Source: Acetobacteraceae bacterium (lineage in GTDB: Bacteria > Pseudomonadota > Alphaproteobacteria > Acetobacterales > Acetobacteraceae). Taken from it: 64,000 bases of DNA. The position numbers were made by a program, and so were the translations under genes. Every line of letters starts with the position of its first letter. The stretch's first letter is position 1. The notes under the pieces were generated by a model, which was not told the origin of the DNA, did no database searches, and worked only from the letters and a program-made list of their open reading frames with translations. The stretch covers positions 26,555-90,554 of the forward strand of contig DNXO01000162.1 in the NCBI GenBank assembly GCA_003506895.1. The letters run 5' to 3'. Below are positions 52,259 through 61,299 of this stretch, piece by piece.

Positions 52259-53200
52259 ATGTGGGAACCGAGCCAGCGTTATCCTGATCCGAATGTGCAG
52301 GTGCTGGACCCTGCCTTCAATGCGCTACGGCTGCCGCTCGCGTCGGTGGAGCAGATCGCCAGCGGATGCCGCTGGTCGGAGGGGCCGGTGTATTTCGGCG
52401 ACGGGCGCTATGTGCTCTGGAGCGACATCCCCAACGACCGAATCCTGAAATGGGAGGAGGAAACGGGCGCGGTCAGCGTGTTCCGCAAGACCTCGTGGAA
52501 TGCCAACGGCAACACGCGCGACCGGCAGGGACGGTTGGTCACGTGCGAGCATCGCGGCCGCCGGGTAACCCGCACCGAGTATGACGGCCAGATCACCGTG
52601 CTGATGGACAGCTTCCATGGCAAGCGCCTGAATTCGCCCAACGACGTGGTGGTGAAGTCGGACGGTTCGATCTGGTTCACCGACCCGGTATTCGGAATCA
52701 GCGGTTATTACGAGGGTGAGAAGGCCGAGTCGGAGATCACCGCGGCGGTCTGGCGCATCGACGGGCAGACCGGCGCCGCGACCATGATGGCGGACGATAT
52801 CGAGGGTCCGAACGGTCTCGCGTTCTCCCCGGACGAGTCAATTCTGTATGTCGTTGCATCGCGCGCGGAGCCGAACCGCCTTATCCGGGCATTCGACGTG
52901 GTGAATGGCGGGAAGAAGCTAGCCAAAAACCGGGTCTTCATCGATGCGGCCGGCGGGACCCCAGACGGCTTCCGGGTCGATATCCACGGCAATCTTTGGT
53001 GTGGCTGGGGCATGGGAACTGCCGATCTGGATGGCGTGCGGGTCTTCGACAGCAATGCCACTGTGATCGGGCACATCGCCTTGCCGGAGCGGGCGGCGAA
53101 TGTGTGCTTCGGCGGCCGGTTCAGGAACCGGCTGTTCATGGCGGCGAGCCACGGGTTGTATTCGCTCTACGTCAACACCCAGGGCGCGCCGGGCGGCTAG
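52259..53200 (+). CDS. SMP-30/gluconolactonase family protein
   Basis: A 313-residue six-bladed beta-propeller. Metal-ligand Glu is in SGCRWSEGPVYFGDGRY, Asn and Asp are in LNSPNDVVVKSDGSIWFTD and IEGPNGLAFSPDESILYV, with DGFRVDIHGNLWCGWGMG later. Such enzymes hydrolyse sugar lactones. Cytoplasmic (no signal peptide). Divergent from the D-amino-acid enzyme; the combined role is unknown. Confidence 0.88.
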   Translation: MWEPSQRYPDPNVQVLDPAFNALRLPLASVEQIASGCRWSEGPVYFGDGRYVLWSDIPNDRILKWEEETGAVSVFRKTSWNANGNTRDRQGRLVTCEHRGRRVTRTEYDGQITVLMDSFHGKRLNSPNDVVVKSDGSIWFTDPVFGISGYYEGEKAESEITAAVWRIDGQTGAATMMADDIEGPNGLAFSPDESILYVVASRAEPNRLIRAFDVVNGGKKLAKNRVFIDAAGGTPDGFRVDIHGNLWCGWGMGTADLDGVRVFDSNATVIGHIALPERAANVCFGGRFRNRLFMAASHGLYSLYVNTQGAPGG

Positions 53201-53215
53201 AGCTGGTCCGCCGTG

Positions 53216-53254
53216 TGGAATCACCGAGGTGGTGAACCACGCGATCGAACAAAG
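53216..53254. repeat. Dispersed palindromic repeat, copy B
   Basis: 32 of 39 bases match 44971-45009 (starts TGGAATCACCGA, hairpin GGTGAA arm, then GCGATC). It sits in the convergent spacer between the SMP-30 and DedA genes, a position typical of palindromic repeats. Confidence 0.6.
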
Positions 53255-53300
53255 TGTCGGAGCGGCATCCGCGAGCCAGGGCGATCGGATACCGCGCTGA

Positions 53301-53930
53301 TCACCGCGTCCGCGTCACGACCATACGATGCACCGCCCAGGCGGCGGCGCAGCCGGCCAGCAGAAGGGCGCCCCACATAACGCCCGACTGCCAGTCCCCT
53401 TCCCGCAGCCGGCCGAGCGAAAGGCCCGCGAGTTGGGCGGGGTAGATGTGGACCGGGGCCCAGACAAAGGCCGAGGCCAGGTTTGCCGCGACGAAGCGGC
53501 GTTGCCGCATGCCCGCCATGCCGGCAACGAGCGGAACGGTTGAGCGCAGCACCGGCACGAACCGACAGAACGCGACGCTGTAGATGCCGTAACGCTCAAA
53601 AAAGCGCTCCGCATTTGCCATCAAGGCAGGCCGGCTCACGAACGGCCATACACGACGCAGACGAAGGCTGAAGCGGCGTCCGATCCAGAACGACAGGAAA
53701 TCGCCGATCACCGCCCCCACCACCGAAAGGGCCAGGAACGGAAGCATGGGCTGGCCGGCCATTGCCGCGGCGCCTGCCACGGCCATCAGGATCGGTGTAC
53801 CAGGAATCAGGATACCCAGCACGGCGACCGCCTCGATAATGGCGGCGAGGAACACGACTCCAAGCGCGACACCCGGGTAGAGTGCGACGAGGTTTACAGC
53901 GCTGTCGATCCAGGACCACATCGAGCTCAA
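53301..53930 (-). CDS. DedA-family membrane protein
   Basis: A 209-residue protein with about five hydrophobic segments. The DedA core reads GAVIGDFLSFWIGRRF and FCRFVPVLRSTVPLVAGMAG, with the loop ILIPGTPILMAVAG where many members have PGE; here Thr replaces that Glu. Members act in envelope proton or polyisoprenoid-lipid homeostasis; some are needed for polymyxin resistance. Its substrate is not known. Confidence 0.82.
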   Translation of the reverse strand: MSSMWSWIDSAVNLVALYPGVALGVVFLAAIIEAVAVLGILIPGTPILMAVAGAAAMAGQPMLPFLALSVVGAVIGDFLSFWIGRRFSLRLRRVWPFVSRPALMANAERFFERYGIYSVAFCRFVPVLRSTVPLVAGMAGMRQRRFVAANLASAFVWAPVHIYPAQLAGLSLGRLREGDWQSGVMWGALLLAGCAAAWAVHRMVVTRTR

Positions 53931-54394
53931 GCGAAGTCCTTGTGTCGAAAAGTAACAGACAATATGGCGGTTCGGAGCCCTGATGGGAAGCTCCGGTTTC
54001 GTGTTCGTGTTCGTGTTCGTTCCGGATGTTTTTTGGTTTCAACGCCCAGGCGAAGAGACTTCATCGTGGCTGTTCCGCAGACCCCGATCGAGAACTCCTT
54101 AGATTTCCACCTAAAATTTCCTTTAGGCCGCTCGGTGGAGCGTTTCAAAGTCGCAAGGTGGTTTGCAAGCATTTTCATCGGATTAGAACAAATATCCACA
54201 GGTTACGTGGACGGACTTATTAATTTCGTTACATGTTGTTCCGTCGTTCGTGACAATATTCAAGTCGTGGTGACTTGCCGTTCAGGGCGCGGCGCCGGAT
54301 ATGCGCCAACGCCGGTAGGGCCACTCCGCTGGGGGAGGTTCCAGGCGGATGGTCCTATTCCGGACGTTCAAGACCTAACCAGGAGTTCAAACGC
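53931..54394. other. AT-richer spacer upstream of ompA
   Basis: About 464 bases with a lower GC content than the neighbours (runs such as TTATTAATTTCGTTAC). It has a small tandem GTGTTC array at 54001-54018 (three units plus a partial). No protein is supported. It probably carries the promoter and a long leader for the OmpA-family gene. Confidence 0.45.
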
Positions 54395-55486
54395 ATGCGT
54401 TTCCGCGGTGCGATCCTTGCGACAGCCTTACTAGCGGCGCCCGTTGCGGCAATGGCCCAACCAATTACCGGCATGTACATCGGCGCTGGCGCTGGCTTGC
54501 ATGCCCCGCAAGACCCCAAGGCAACGGCTTATGGACCTGGATTTGGGACCGGACAGGTCGGGCTGAACGAAGACTTCGGTTTCAATTCAAACCTCGCTGT
54601 CGGTTATGGGATCGGCAACGGGTTCCGCTTTGAGATCGAAGGCGACATCATGCGCAGCGACCTGCGCCACCTGACGGGCACACCATTCCCCACCGCTAGC
54701 AGCGGCGCCATTCGTACCTGGGGCGTCATGGCGAACGCGATCTACGACATGGACGTCGGCGTGCCCTGGATCTATCCGTACGTCGGCGTCGGTGCCGGCT
54801 ACCAATGGACGAAGCTGAACTCGGTAACATCAGCCCAGGTAGGTGGACCCTTTGGCGCCGCCATCGACAGCCAGAGCGGCGCGTTCGCCGGCCAGGCGAT
54901 CGTTGGCGCATCGTTCCCGGTCCCCAGGGTCCCCGGCTTGTCGGTCACCGCGGACTATCGGTTCATGGACATTTTGGGCGGCGAAAAATTCACCGGACAG
55001 TCAACCGGCGGTGCTGGACTCGAACCGGCGATGCTGAAAATGCATAACCAGTTCAACCATGACGTGGTTATCGGTGTCCGCTACGCCTTTAATGTACCGC
55101 GCCCCGCGGCGGCGCCGATGGCGCCCGCACCGGTGGCGGCCCCAGCCCCGGCCCCGGCTCGTTCCTATCTTGTGTTCTTCGACTGGGACAAGGCTGACCT
55201 GACGGATCGGGCGAAGTCGATCGTCAAGGAGGCGGCCGACAACTCGACCCGGGTGCAGGTCACGCGCATCGAGGTGAATGGGTACACCGATACCTCGGGT
55301 AAGTCCGAGTACAATCAGGCCCTGTCCGTCCGCCGCGCCAAGGCGGTGGCTGGCGAACTGGTTCATGACGGCGTGCCGGAGAGCGCCATCAACATCCAGG
55401 GCTTCGGTGACACTCACTTGCTGGTCGCGACCGGCCCGGGTGTGCGAGAGCCACAGAACCGCCGGGTGGAAATCATCATCCGCTAA
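54395..55486 (+). CDS. OmpA-family outer-membrane protein
   Basis: A 363-residue protein: signal peptide (ATALLAAPVAAMAQ), an eight-strand barrel with GMYIGAGAGLHAPQD and repeated glycine-rich strands, an Ala/Pro hinge (AAPMAPAPVAAPAPAPA), then a C-terminal OmpA domain. The domain has NGYTDTSGKSEYNQALS and NRRVEIII, which hold the peptidoglycan-binding Asp and Arg. It anchors the outer membrane to peptidoglycan. ATG 54395 has AGGAG 9 bases before it. A terminator follows. Confidence 0.93.
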   Translation: MRFRGAILATALLAAPVAAMAQPITGMYIGAGAGLHAPQDPKATAYGPGFGTGQVGLNEDFGFNSNLAVGYGIGNGFRFEIEGDIMRSDLRHLTGTPFPTASSGAIRTWGVMANAIYDMDVGVPWIYPYVGVGAGYQWTKLNSVTSAQVGGPFGAAIDSQSGAFAGQAIVGASFPVPRVPGLSVTADYRFMDILGGEKFTGQSTGGAGLEPAMLKMHNQFNHDVVIGVRYAFNVPRPAAAPMAPAPVAAPAPAPARSYLVFFDWDKADLTDRAKSIVKEAADNSTRVQVTRIEVNGYTDTSGKSEYNQALSVRRAKAVAGELVHDGVPESAINIQGFGDTHLLVATGPGVREPQNRRVEIIIR

Positions 55487-55506
55487 TCCAGTTCTGGTGT
55501 TCGATG

Positions 55507-55540
55507 ACAGGCCGGAGGAGCGATCTTCCGGCCTGTTTTC
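55507..55540 (+). terminator. Intrinsic terminator of the OmpA gene
   Basis: ACAGGCCGGA (55507-55516) and TCCGGCCTGT (55527-55536) pair perfectly, then TTTC GTTT follows. It begins 20 bases past the stop. Confidence 0.85.
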
Positions 55541-55608
55541 GTTTGGGGCTATGAGTCGCGGCAATCCCCGGATGGCGATAGGGTGGCAAACCTTCCAGAT
55601 TGCGTACC

Positions 55609-56679
55609 ATGCAAGACACACACATCATCGACCGGGTTTCGGAAGAGCATCTCTGGGATCAGGTCCTATCGCACCAGCCCGACGCGGACTTCCTGTATGC
55701 CGTGACGACGATGGGGGTTTACTGCCGGCCCGCCTGCCCCTCGCCGCGGCCGCTGCGCAAGAACGTGCGGTTTTTCCGCGCCCCGCCCGAGGCCGAAGCG
55801 GCGGGATTCCGAGCCTGCAAACGCTGCGATCCGAAGGGCGAGCGCGCCAGGATCGCGCAGGAGGTCGTGCGGGACGCAAGCGCGTTTATCGAGGCAAGCG
55901 AAGACATTCCCTCTTTGGAGGCCCTGGCGAAGCGATCCGGTTATTCGCGGTTCCACTTCCTGCGAATGTTCAGGGACCATACCGGGCTGACGCCGCGCAG
56001 CTATGCCGAGGGTGTGCGGGCACGACGCCTGCACGCGGCACTGGCCGACGGGGACCGCGTGGCGGACGCCGTTGCCGGAGCGGGCTTCGGTTCCGAAAGC
56101 CGCGTGTACGAAAAAACCGCCTCCCTCCTCGGGATGACCCCCGGCGCCGCTCGGCGGGGCGGCCAGGGGGAGCGCATCCGCACCGCCTTCGCCGATTGCC
56201 CGTTCGGACGCCTGCTGGTGGGGACAACCGAGAAGGGGGTTTGCTTCATCGGCTTTGCCGAACCGGACGACGCCCTGATGGGCGACCTGTGCAGGCGCTT
56301 TCCGCACGCCACGGTAACGACGGACGACCCGGCGCTGACCGACACGGTGCAAGCGGTGCTCGATTTCCTGCGGGAGCCGAAGCAGGCGCTGGACCTGCCG
56401 CTGGACCTGCGCGGCACTGCCTTTCAGCAAAGGGTCTGGCGGACGTTGTGCGAGATACAAGCCGGCGAGACCCGCACGTATGCCCAACTCGCGGAGATGG
56501 TTGGAAATCCAAAGGCGATTCGGGCGGTAGCCCGGTCTTGCGCGACGAATCCCGTGTCGCTGGCAGTGCCGTGCCATCGCGTGGTCGGCAGTGACGGTGG
56601 GTTGACCGGATACCGCTGGGGCGTGCCTCGCAAGAAGGCGTTGCTGGAGCAGGAGCGCAAACTGGCCGGGGCTTCGTAG
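55609..56679 (+). CDS. ada: Ada, adaptive response activator / methyltransferase
   Basis: A 356-residue three-domain protein. The Ada zinc domain (about 1-80) holds Cys ligands in VYCRPACPSP and RACKRCDP. The AraC-type HTH (about 85-180) includes the segment LAKRSGYSRFHFLRMF. A C-terminal O6-methylguanine methyltransferase has the PCHRVVGSDGGLTGYRWG motif with the acceptor Cys. It repairs O6-methylguanine and methylphosphotriesters and activates its own regulon. ATG 55609 was chosen; a TTG three codons upstream is less likely. Confidence 0.95.
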   Translation: MQDTHIIDRVSEEHLWDQVLSHQPDADFLYAVTTMGVYCRPACPSPRPLRKNVRFFRAPPEAEAAGFRACKRCDPKGERARIAQEVVRDASAFIEASEDIPSLEALAKRSGYSRFHFLRMFRDHTGLTPRSYAEGVRARRLHAALADGDRVADAVAGAGFGSESRVYEKTASLLGMTPGAARRGGQGERIRTAFADCPFGRLLVGTTEKGVCFIGFAEPDDALMGDLCRRFPHATVTTDDPALTDTVQAVLDFLREPKQALDLPLDLRGTAFQQRVWRTLCEIQAGETRTYAQLAEMVGNPKAIRAVARSCATNPVSLAVPCHRVVGSDGGLTGYRWGVPRKKALLEQERKLAGAS

Positions 56680-56690
56680 CCGGGCAACCA

Positions 56691-56785
56691 TCCACCACGC
56701 CGTGTAGCAGCCTGGCGCGGTGGCTGGCTCTAACTCTCGTTGTTTGAGAGGGCGCCTCCCGTCTGAGGTTGATCCAACCTCAGAC
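56691..56785. repeat. Cluster of three hairpins between convergent ada and GST genes
   Basis: Stem 1: CCACCACGCC pairs with GGCGCGGTGG (one mismatch) around 56694-56722. Stem 2: CTCTC/GAGAG (56734-56750), loop of 7. Stem 3: GTCTGAGGTTG/CAACCTCAGAC (56761-56785), an 11-bp perfect stem with a 3-base loop. No T tract follows, so it is not a standard terminator; a REP-like or structured transcript end is possible. Confidence 0.45.
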
Positions 56786-56811
56786 AGTCGCGCTCTACCC
56801 CCCAGGCCGCT

Positions 56812-57468
56812 TTACGCCGGTTCAGCGTCGCGTTCGGCCATCATCTTCTTGAACGCCGGCCGAGCGTGGCAGGCTTGCAGCCAAGCGCGCACGGCGGGCG
56901 CGGACTCGAACAGCTCGGGGGCGCCCATCGCGTAGCGGACGACCTCTGACACGTTCACATCGGCTACCGTGAACCGGCCGCCAACCAGGAATCCGGTCTT
57001 TGCCAGCGCCTGATCGAGCACCGCGATGGGTGCCCGCAAAGCATCGACCGCAGCCTGAGCAATGGTCGGATCACGTTCCGCGGGCGGTTTGGCGATGCGG
57101 TGATACAGGACCTCGATGGAATGCGGCTCCACCTCGGTGACCGCCCAGATTGCCCACATCCCCATTTGCCCATCCTCGGCGATATCGGCGGGACCCAGCG
57201 ATCCGCCATAGCGTTTGGCGAGATAAAGATTGATGGCCAGGGATTCGTGCAGCACCAGCCCGTCATCGTCGATCGATGGAATACGGCCGTTCGGGTTGAT
57301 CTTCAGGAAGGCGGGCGAACGACTGTGGATCGGTGCATCGGGCGCATCAGGGTTCGGCAGGCGGTAGGACTGAATGACCTTCACCTGTTCGAACTTCAGG
57401 CCCATTTCATGGGCGAGCCAGATATTGCGCGATGCGCGGGACCGGTGGACGCCATAGATCGTCAGCAT
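56812..57468 (-). CDS. Glutathione S-transferase family protein
   Basis: A 218-residue protein. The thioredoxin-like N-terminal domain has MLTIYGVHRSRASRNIWLA, the cis-Pro region (NPNGRIPSIDD) and the GSH-binding LHESLAINLYLAKRYGG. A helical C-terminal domain follows. It conjugates or reduces small electrophiles. It stands alone, convergent with ada. Confidence 0.9.
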   Translation of the reverse strand: MLTIYGVHRSRASRNIWLAHEMGLKFEQVKVIQSYRLPNPDAPDAPIHSRSPAFLKINPNGRIPSIDDDGLVLHESLAINLYLAKRYGGSLGPADIAEDGQMGMWAIWAVTEVEPHSIEVLYHRIAKPPAERDPTIAQAAVDALRAPIAVLDQALAKTGFLVGGRFTVADVNVSEVVRYAMGAPELFESAPAVRAWLQACHARPAFKKMMAERDAEPA

Positions 57469-57600
57469 GGATTTGCCCCTTGTTGAGTGTGCAATGTCCG
57501 CCCCGTTCGGGCCGGGGTAAGTATTGATCGCGATAATACTTTCCGCGAGATAGGCGGCGTGGAGGTTGAAGGCACCACGCCGCCTGCCGAAATCGCCTTA

Positions 57601-58023
57601 CTACAGATCGATACGCGCGGTGGCCGATCCGGCAACCACTTCCTTGCCGTCCTGGTTCGTGGTGGACAGCGCCAGATCGACATAACGCTGGCCACCTTCC
57701 TCACGGATCGCGGTGACCGTCGCCTTGGCGTCCAGCGTATCGCCGGGCCACACCTGATTGGTGAACCGCACGCCGAAATTGGTCAGGGTGCCGTCGCCGA
57801 CATAGTTCGTCAGCATTTTGCCAGTCAGTCCCATGGTCAGCATCCCGTGTGCGAAGACGCTGGGATAGCCGGCGACCTGGGTTGTGTACACCTCATCGGA
57901 ATGAAGCGGGTTGTAGTCGCCCGATGCGCCCGCATACTGGACGATCTGGGTGCGAGACAGGTTTTCGACCACGCGTTCGCTGTGGGTATCGCCGACCTTC
58001 AGGGCGGATGCTTTCAGTGTCAT
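57601..58023 (-). CDS. MaoC-like (R)-hydratase
   Basis: A 140-residue hotdog enoyl hydratase. The hydratase-2 signature is GASGDYNPLHSDEVYTTQVA with GYPSVFAHGMLTMG, containing the Asp/His pair. It follows a second hotdog gene 14 bases upstream on the same strand; together they probably form a heteromeric FAS1-type or MaoC-type dehydratase. The acyl substrate is unknown. Confidence 0.88.
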   Translation of the reverse strand: MTLKASALKVGDTHSERVVENLSRTQIVQYAGASGDYNPLHSDEVYTTQVAGYPSVFAHGMLTMGLTGKMLTNYVGDGTLTNFGVRFTNQVWPGDTLDAKATVTAIREEGGQRYVDLALSTTNQDGKEVVAGSATARIDL

Positions 58024-58037
58024 TGTCTTTCCTCCCC

Positions 58038-58520
58038 TCAGCCTTGATCCACCGGACGCTCGGTCGTTACGCCAACGCCACGAGCGGTGATCACCAACTC
58101 GCCCTTCTGGTCGCGGTATTCGGTAACCCGCTCCCGGAACGTCAGCTTGCCGGCGCGCTTGCTTTCCTTTTCCCAGACCTTGCCGGGTTTGGTTTCCACG
58201 GTCAGCACGTCGCCGGGGCGAATATGACGGTGAAACTCAAAATGCTGTTCGGCGTGCAAACCGCCCGAGGAGGCCGGCTTTTCGTCGATGCCGGACGGTC
58301 CCTTCGCCGACCCGAACCACTTTTGGCCGGGCTTCGGACGCAAGTGATAGTCGGGATCGAACTGCGCCACCGCCTGGGCGAAGCTGGGCGGAGCGATGAT
58401 TCCGCCCGCCGTGGTCTCTTTCGCCGCCGCCGCGTCGTGATACACAGGGTTGGTGTCGCCCACCGCTCGGGCGAACATCATGATGTGGCTCGCTTCCACG
58501 GGAAATGTGATTTTGGCCAA
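58038..58520 (-). CDS. FAS1-like dehydratase N-terminal-domain protein (hotdog)
   Basis: A 160-residue hotdog protein with FARAVGDTNPVYHDAAAAKE and IIAPPSFAQAV, the MaoC N-terminal type that lacks the full catalytic dyad and pairs with a catalytic partner. The start is TTG 58520, with a strong GGAGG 8 bases before it. It precedes the MaoC-like gene. Confidence 0.8.
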   Translation of the reverse strand: MAKITFPVEASHIMMFARAVGDTNPVYHDAAAAKETTAGGIIAPPSFAQAVAQFDPDYHLRPKPGQKWFGSAKGPSGIDEKPASSGGLHAEQHFEFHRHIRPGDVLTVETKPGKVWEKESKRAGKLTFRERVTEYRDQKGELVITARGVGVTTERPVDQG

Positions 58521-58592
58521 GGGTTCCCTCCGTTTGCTCTTACCCGGACAGGTTAGCAGGGTTACGGAAAGAAGAAACAGCCGGGGGCGCGG

Positions 58593-59405
58593 ATGAGGCG
58601 TCCGTTACGCCGTCCGGGGATGCGGGCCGCGCTGGATGCCGCGGCGATCCCGACATTCAGCGGGCCGCGACAGATGGCGGAGTCAGCAGAGGCCATTCGC
58701 TTCATGCGGGCGCCTGGCTGGATGCCACGGGGACGCCGGGCTTATGTCGTTGGCGATGTGCATGGGCACCTGGACAAACTGCGGGCGCTGCATGCGCTGA
58801 TCGCGGCGGATTATGCGACGCGGCCGGGCAAGGCGGCGCTGGTCGTGCATCTGGGCGACTACATCGATCAGGGGCCGGACAGTGCCGGGGTCGTTGCCCT
58901 GCTGGCCGCGAGTCCGACCGTCGCCGGTCTGCCAGTGATCAATGTGTTGGGCGACCATGAGCGGATGCTGCTGGACGCCCTGGACGGCGACCGGGCGGCC
59001 GCAACCGACTGGCTGTGGGCGGGCGGCAAAGAGGCGCTGACGAGTTGGGGGTTGGACCCTGAGTTGCCGCGTGAGGAATGGGCGGCTGCGTTGCCGCCGC
59101 GGCATTTGGGATGGTTGAGACGTCTGACCCTGAGCCATCGCGAGGGGGACTATCTGTTCGTCCATGCCGGCGTCCGGCCGGGGGTTCCGATCGAGGACCA
59201 GTCGCGGGACGATCTGGTGACGATGCGGCAGCCCTTTCTGTCAACCGAACAGGATTTGGGCGCGATCGTGGTGCATGGGCACTCGTCGTCACCGGCCGTG
59301 CATATTGGGGCCAACCGGATCGGGCTGGATACCGGGGCCGGCATCGGCGGCAAGCTGACCTGCGCGGTGCTGGAGGATGACCTGGTCGCGTTGCTGACGG
59401 TTTAG
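58593..59405 (+). CDS. PPP-type metallophosphoesterase
   Basis: A 270-residue protein phosphatase/diadenosine tetraphosphatase-like enzyme. Metal motifs are GDVHGHLDKLR, LGDYIDQGPDS, LGDHERML and, later, FVHAGVRPG and VHGHSSS. Close to bacterial serine/threonine phosphatases of the PrpA/PP1 type. Cytoplasmic, standing alone between the hydratase genes and pckA. Confidence 0.88.
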   Translation: MRRPLRRPGMRAALDAAAIPTFSGPRQMAESAEAIRFMRAPGWMPRGRRAYVVGDVHGHLDKLRALHALIAADYATRPGKAALVVHLGDYIDQGPDSAGVVALLAASPTVAGLPVINVLGDHERMLLDALDGDRAAATDWLWAGGKEALTSWGLDPELPREEWAAALPPRHLGWLRRLTLSHREGDYLFVHAGVRPGVPIEDQSRDDLVTMRQPFLSTEQDLGAIVVHGHSSSPAVHIGANRIGLDTGAGIGGKLTCAVLEDDLVALLTV

Positions 59406-59444
59406 GCGGACTTGAAATCGGTTGGACGCCTCGCGCTCTCCGTC

Positions 59445-59468
59445 ATGGCCGGGACCACGCCCGGCCAT
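59445..59468. repeat. REP-like palindrome between convergent genes
   Basis: ATGGCCGGG (59445-59453) and CCCGGCCAT (59460-59468), perfect 9-bp arms with a 6-base loop, located between the convergent phosphatase and pckA genes. Similar CATGGCCGGG...CCCGGCCATG palindromes are frequent in alphaproteobacterial intergenic DNA. No T tract. Confidence 0.55.
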
Positions 59469-59510
59469 AATGGATAGAACAAGGCGCAGCAAAGCGGCCC
59501 CTGCCCCGTG

Positions 59511-61136
59511 CTAGACGGCGACGCGGATCGCCACGGCCTTGACGTCGTCGCCGACGCCTGCTTCGAACGCGGCGAAGTTGGTCTCGAACCGTTCGATCAG
59601 GTGTTTCGCCATCCGGTCGTAAGCGGACTTATCGGCCCAGGCCTGGCGGGGGTCCAGCACCTCATCCGGGATACCCGGAACGTGGGCGGGAATGGACAGA
59701 CCGAAGAACGGCTCTTTATGGAACTCCATCTTCGTCAACGACCCATCCAGCGCGCCGCGCAACAATGCTCGGGTATGCCTGATCGCCATGCGGTGGCCGA
59801 CGCCGAACTGGCCGCCGCTCCAGCCCGTGTTCACCAGCCAGCAGGTGGCGCCGTATTTGGCGATCAGATCGGAGAACATCTGACCATAGACTTCCGGCCG
59901 GCGCGGGATGAACGGGTGGGCGAAGCAGGTGCTGAATGTAGCGTTCGGCTCCTTGCCGAGGCCCTTTTCCGTACCCGCGACCTGGGCGGTATAGCCGGAC
60001 AGGAAGTGGTACATCGCCTGCGCGGGCGTCAGGCGGGAGATCGGCGGCAACACACCGAACGCGTCGCAGGTCAGCATGAACACGTTCTTCGGCTGGCCAC
60101 CGCGGCCGGTCAGGTTGACATTCGGAATGAACTCGACCGGGTAGCAGGATCGGGTGTTCTCGGTCAGCGAGCCGTCGGTCAGATCCAGGTTACCGTGCTT
60201 GTCGCCGATCACATTCTCCAGCACCGAACCGAAGCGGTTGGACGCGGCCCAGATCTCCGGTTCGGCTTCCTGCGATAGGTTGATGACCTTGGCATAGCAC
60301 CCGCCTTCGAAGTTGAAAGTGCCGGTCGGACCCCAGCCATGTTCGTCGTCGCCAATCAGCTTACGGTGAGGATCGGACGAGAGGGTGGTCTTGCCGGTGC
60401 CGGACAGGCCGAAGAACAGCGCGACGTCGCCGTCCTTGCCCTGGTTGGCGCTGCAATGCATCGGCATCACGCCCTTCGGGGGCAGTAGCCAGTTCATGAT
60501 GGTGAAGATCGACTTCTTCACTTCGCCCGCATATTCGCTGCCGGCGATGATGATCAGCTTCTGCTCGAACGACAGCCCAATGGTGGTGGAGGAGCGGACG
60601 CCATCGACTTTCGGGTCGGTCTGGAACAGCGGCGCGTGCAGGATGACGTAGTCCGGCTCGAATGACGGCAAGTCGGATTCCAGCGGCCGGATGAACATGT
60701 TGCGGGCGAACAGGGCGATCCACGCATGCGTGGTGACCAGCCTGACGCGGACGCGGTGTTCCGGGTCGGCGCCGGCATACAGGTCCTGAGTGAACAGTTC
60801 CTGGCCTTGAAGATAGGCCTGAACGCGGCCCTTGAAGGCGTTGAAGCGCTCGACCGGCATCCGCTGATTGATTTTACCCCACCAGATGTCGTTGGTGACG
60901 GACGGTTCATCGGCAACAAACTTGTCCTGCACCGAGCGGCCGGTATGGACGCCGGTTTCGACCATCAGGGCGCCATCGACCGACAGGCGGCCTTCGTTGC
61001 GGCGCAGCGACTCGGCTACCAGGGCCGGCGCGGTCTGGTTGGAATGAACGGGGCGGGATGCCTGCACACCGGTGCCGGCCAGCGCGTCCGCGGCGTGTTT
61101 CTTCCATGCGTTCTGGTTCGCGGGAGCGTGAGTCAA
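59511..61136 (-). CDS. pckA: Phosphoenolpyruvate carboxykinase (ATP)
   Basis: A 541-residue ATP-type PEPCK that converts oxaloacetate to PEP in gluconeogenesis. Signature motifs include the segment TGVHTGRSVQDKF near the N-terminus, the PMHCSANQG segment, the P-loop LFFGLSGTGKTTLSSD (kinase-1a) and IGDDEHGWGPTGTFNFEGG. The start is a TTG at 61136 with an AGGAAA 8-10 bases before it; no better start exists in frame. A REP-like palindrome lies past the stop. Confidence 0.95.
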   Translation of the reverse strand: MTHAPANQNAWKKHAADALAGTGVQASRPVHSNQTAPALVAESLRRNEGRLSVDGALMVETGVHTGRSVQDKFVADEPSVTNDIWWGKINQRMPVERFNAFKGRVQAYLQGQELFTQDLYAGADPEHRVRVRLVTTHAWIALFARNMFIRPLESDLPSFEPDYVILHAPLFQTDPKVDGVRSSTTIGLSFEQKLIIIAGSEYAGEVKKSIFTIMNWLLPPKGVMPMHCSANQGKDGDVALFFGLSGTGKTTLSSDPHRKLIGDDEHGWGPTGTFNFEGGCYAKVINLSQEAEPEIWAASNRFGSVLENVIGDKHGNLDLTDGSLTENTRSCYPVEFIPNVNLTGRGGQPKNVFMLTCDAFGVLPPISRLTPAQAMYHFLSGYTAQVAGTEKGLGKEPNATFSTCFAHPFIPRRPEVYGQMFSDLIAKYGATCWLVNTGWSGGQFGVGHRMAIRHTRALLRGALDGSLTKMEFHKEPFFGLSIPAHVPGIPDEVLDPRQAWADKSAYDRMAKHLIERFETNFAAFEAGVGDDVKAVAIRVAV

Positions 61137-61299
61137 GGTCGGTTTCCTGCCCTTAGTCTGCGTTAACGGTCATCGTTGCCCGAGGCACGGCGCCGGCCGA
61201 CCTTCATAGGGCAGGTCCAACGATAAGCCTGAAGCATGGCGCTTCTAAGGCGTGGATGAGAAAACGTCCATCTTTCCGCGTGTCACGACGGCGGCACGC

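Noticed and set aside
53940..54434. 164-codon frame upstream of the OmpA gene
   Set aside because: Contains simple tandem repeats and no domain, and it overlaps the real ompA-family start.
56730..56785. Possible tRNA in the ada-GST spacer (5-bp stem with 7-base loop)
   Set aside because: No acceptor stem, T-arm or D-arm fits around it; the 11-bp stem with a 3-base loop is incompatible with a T-arm.
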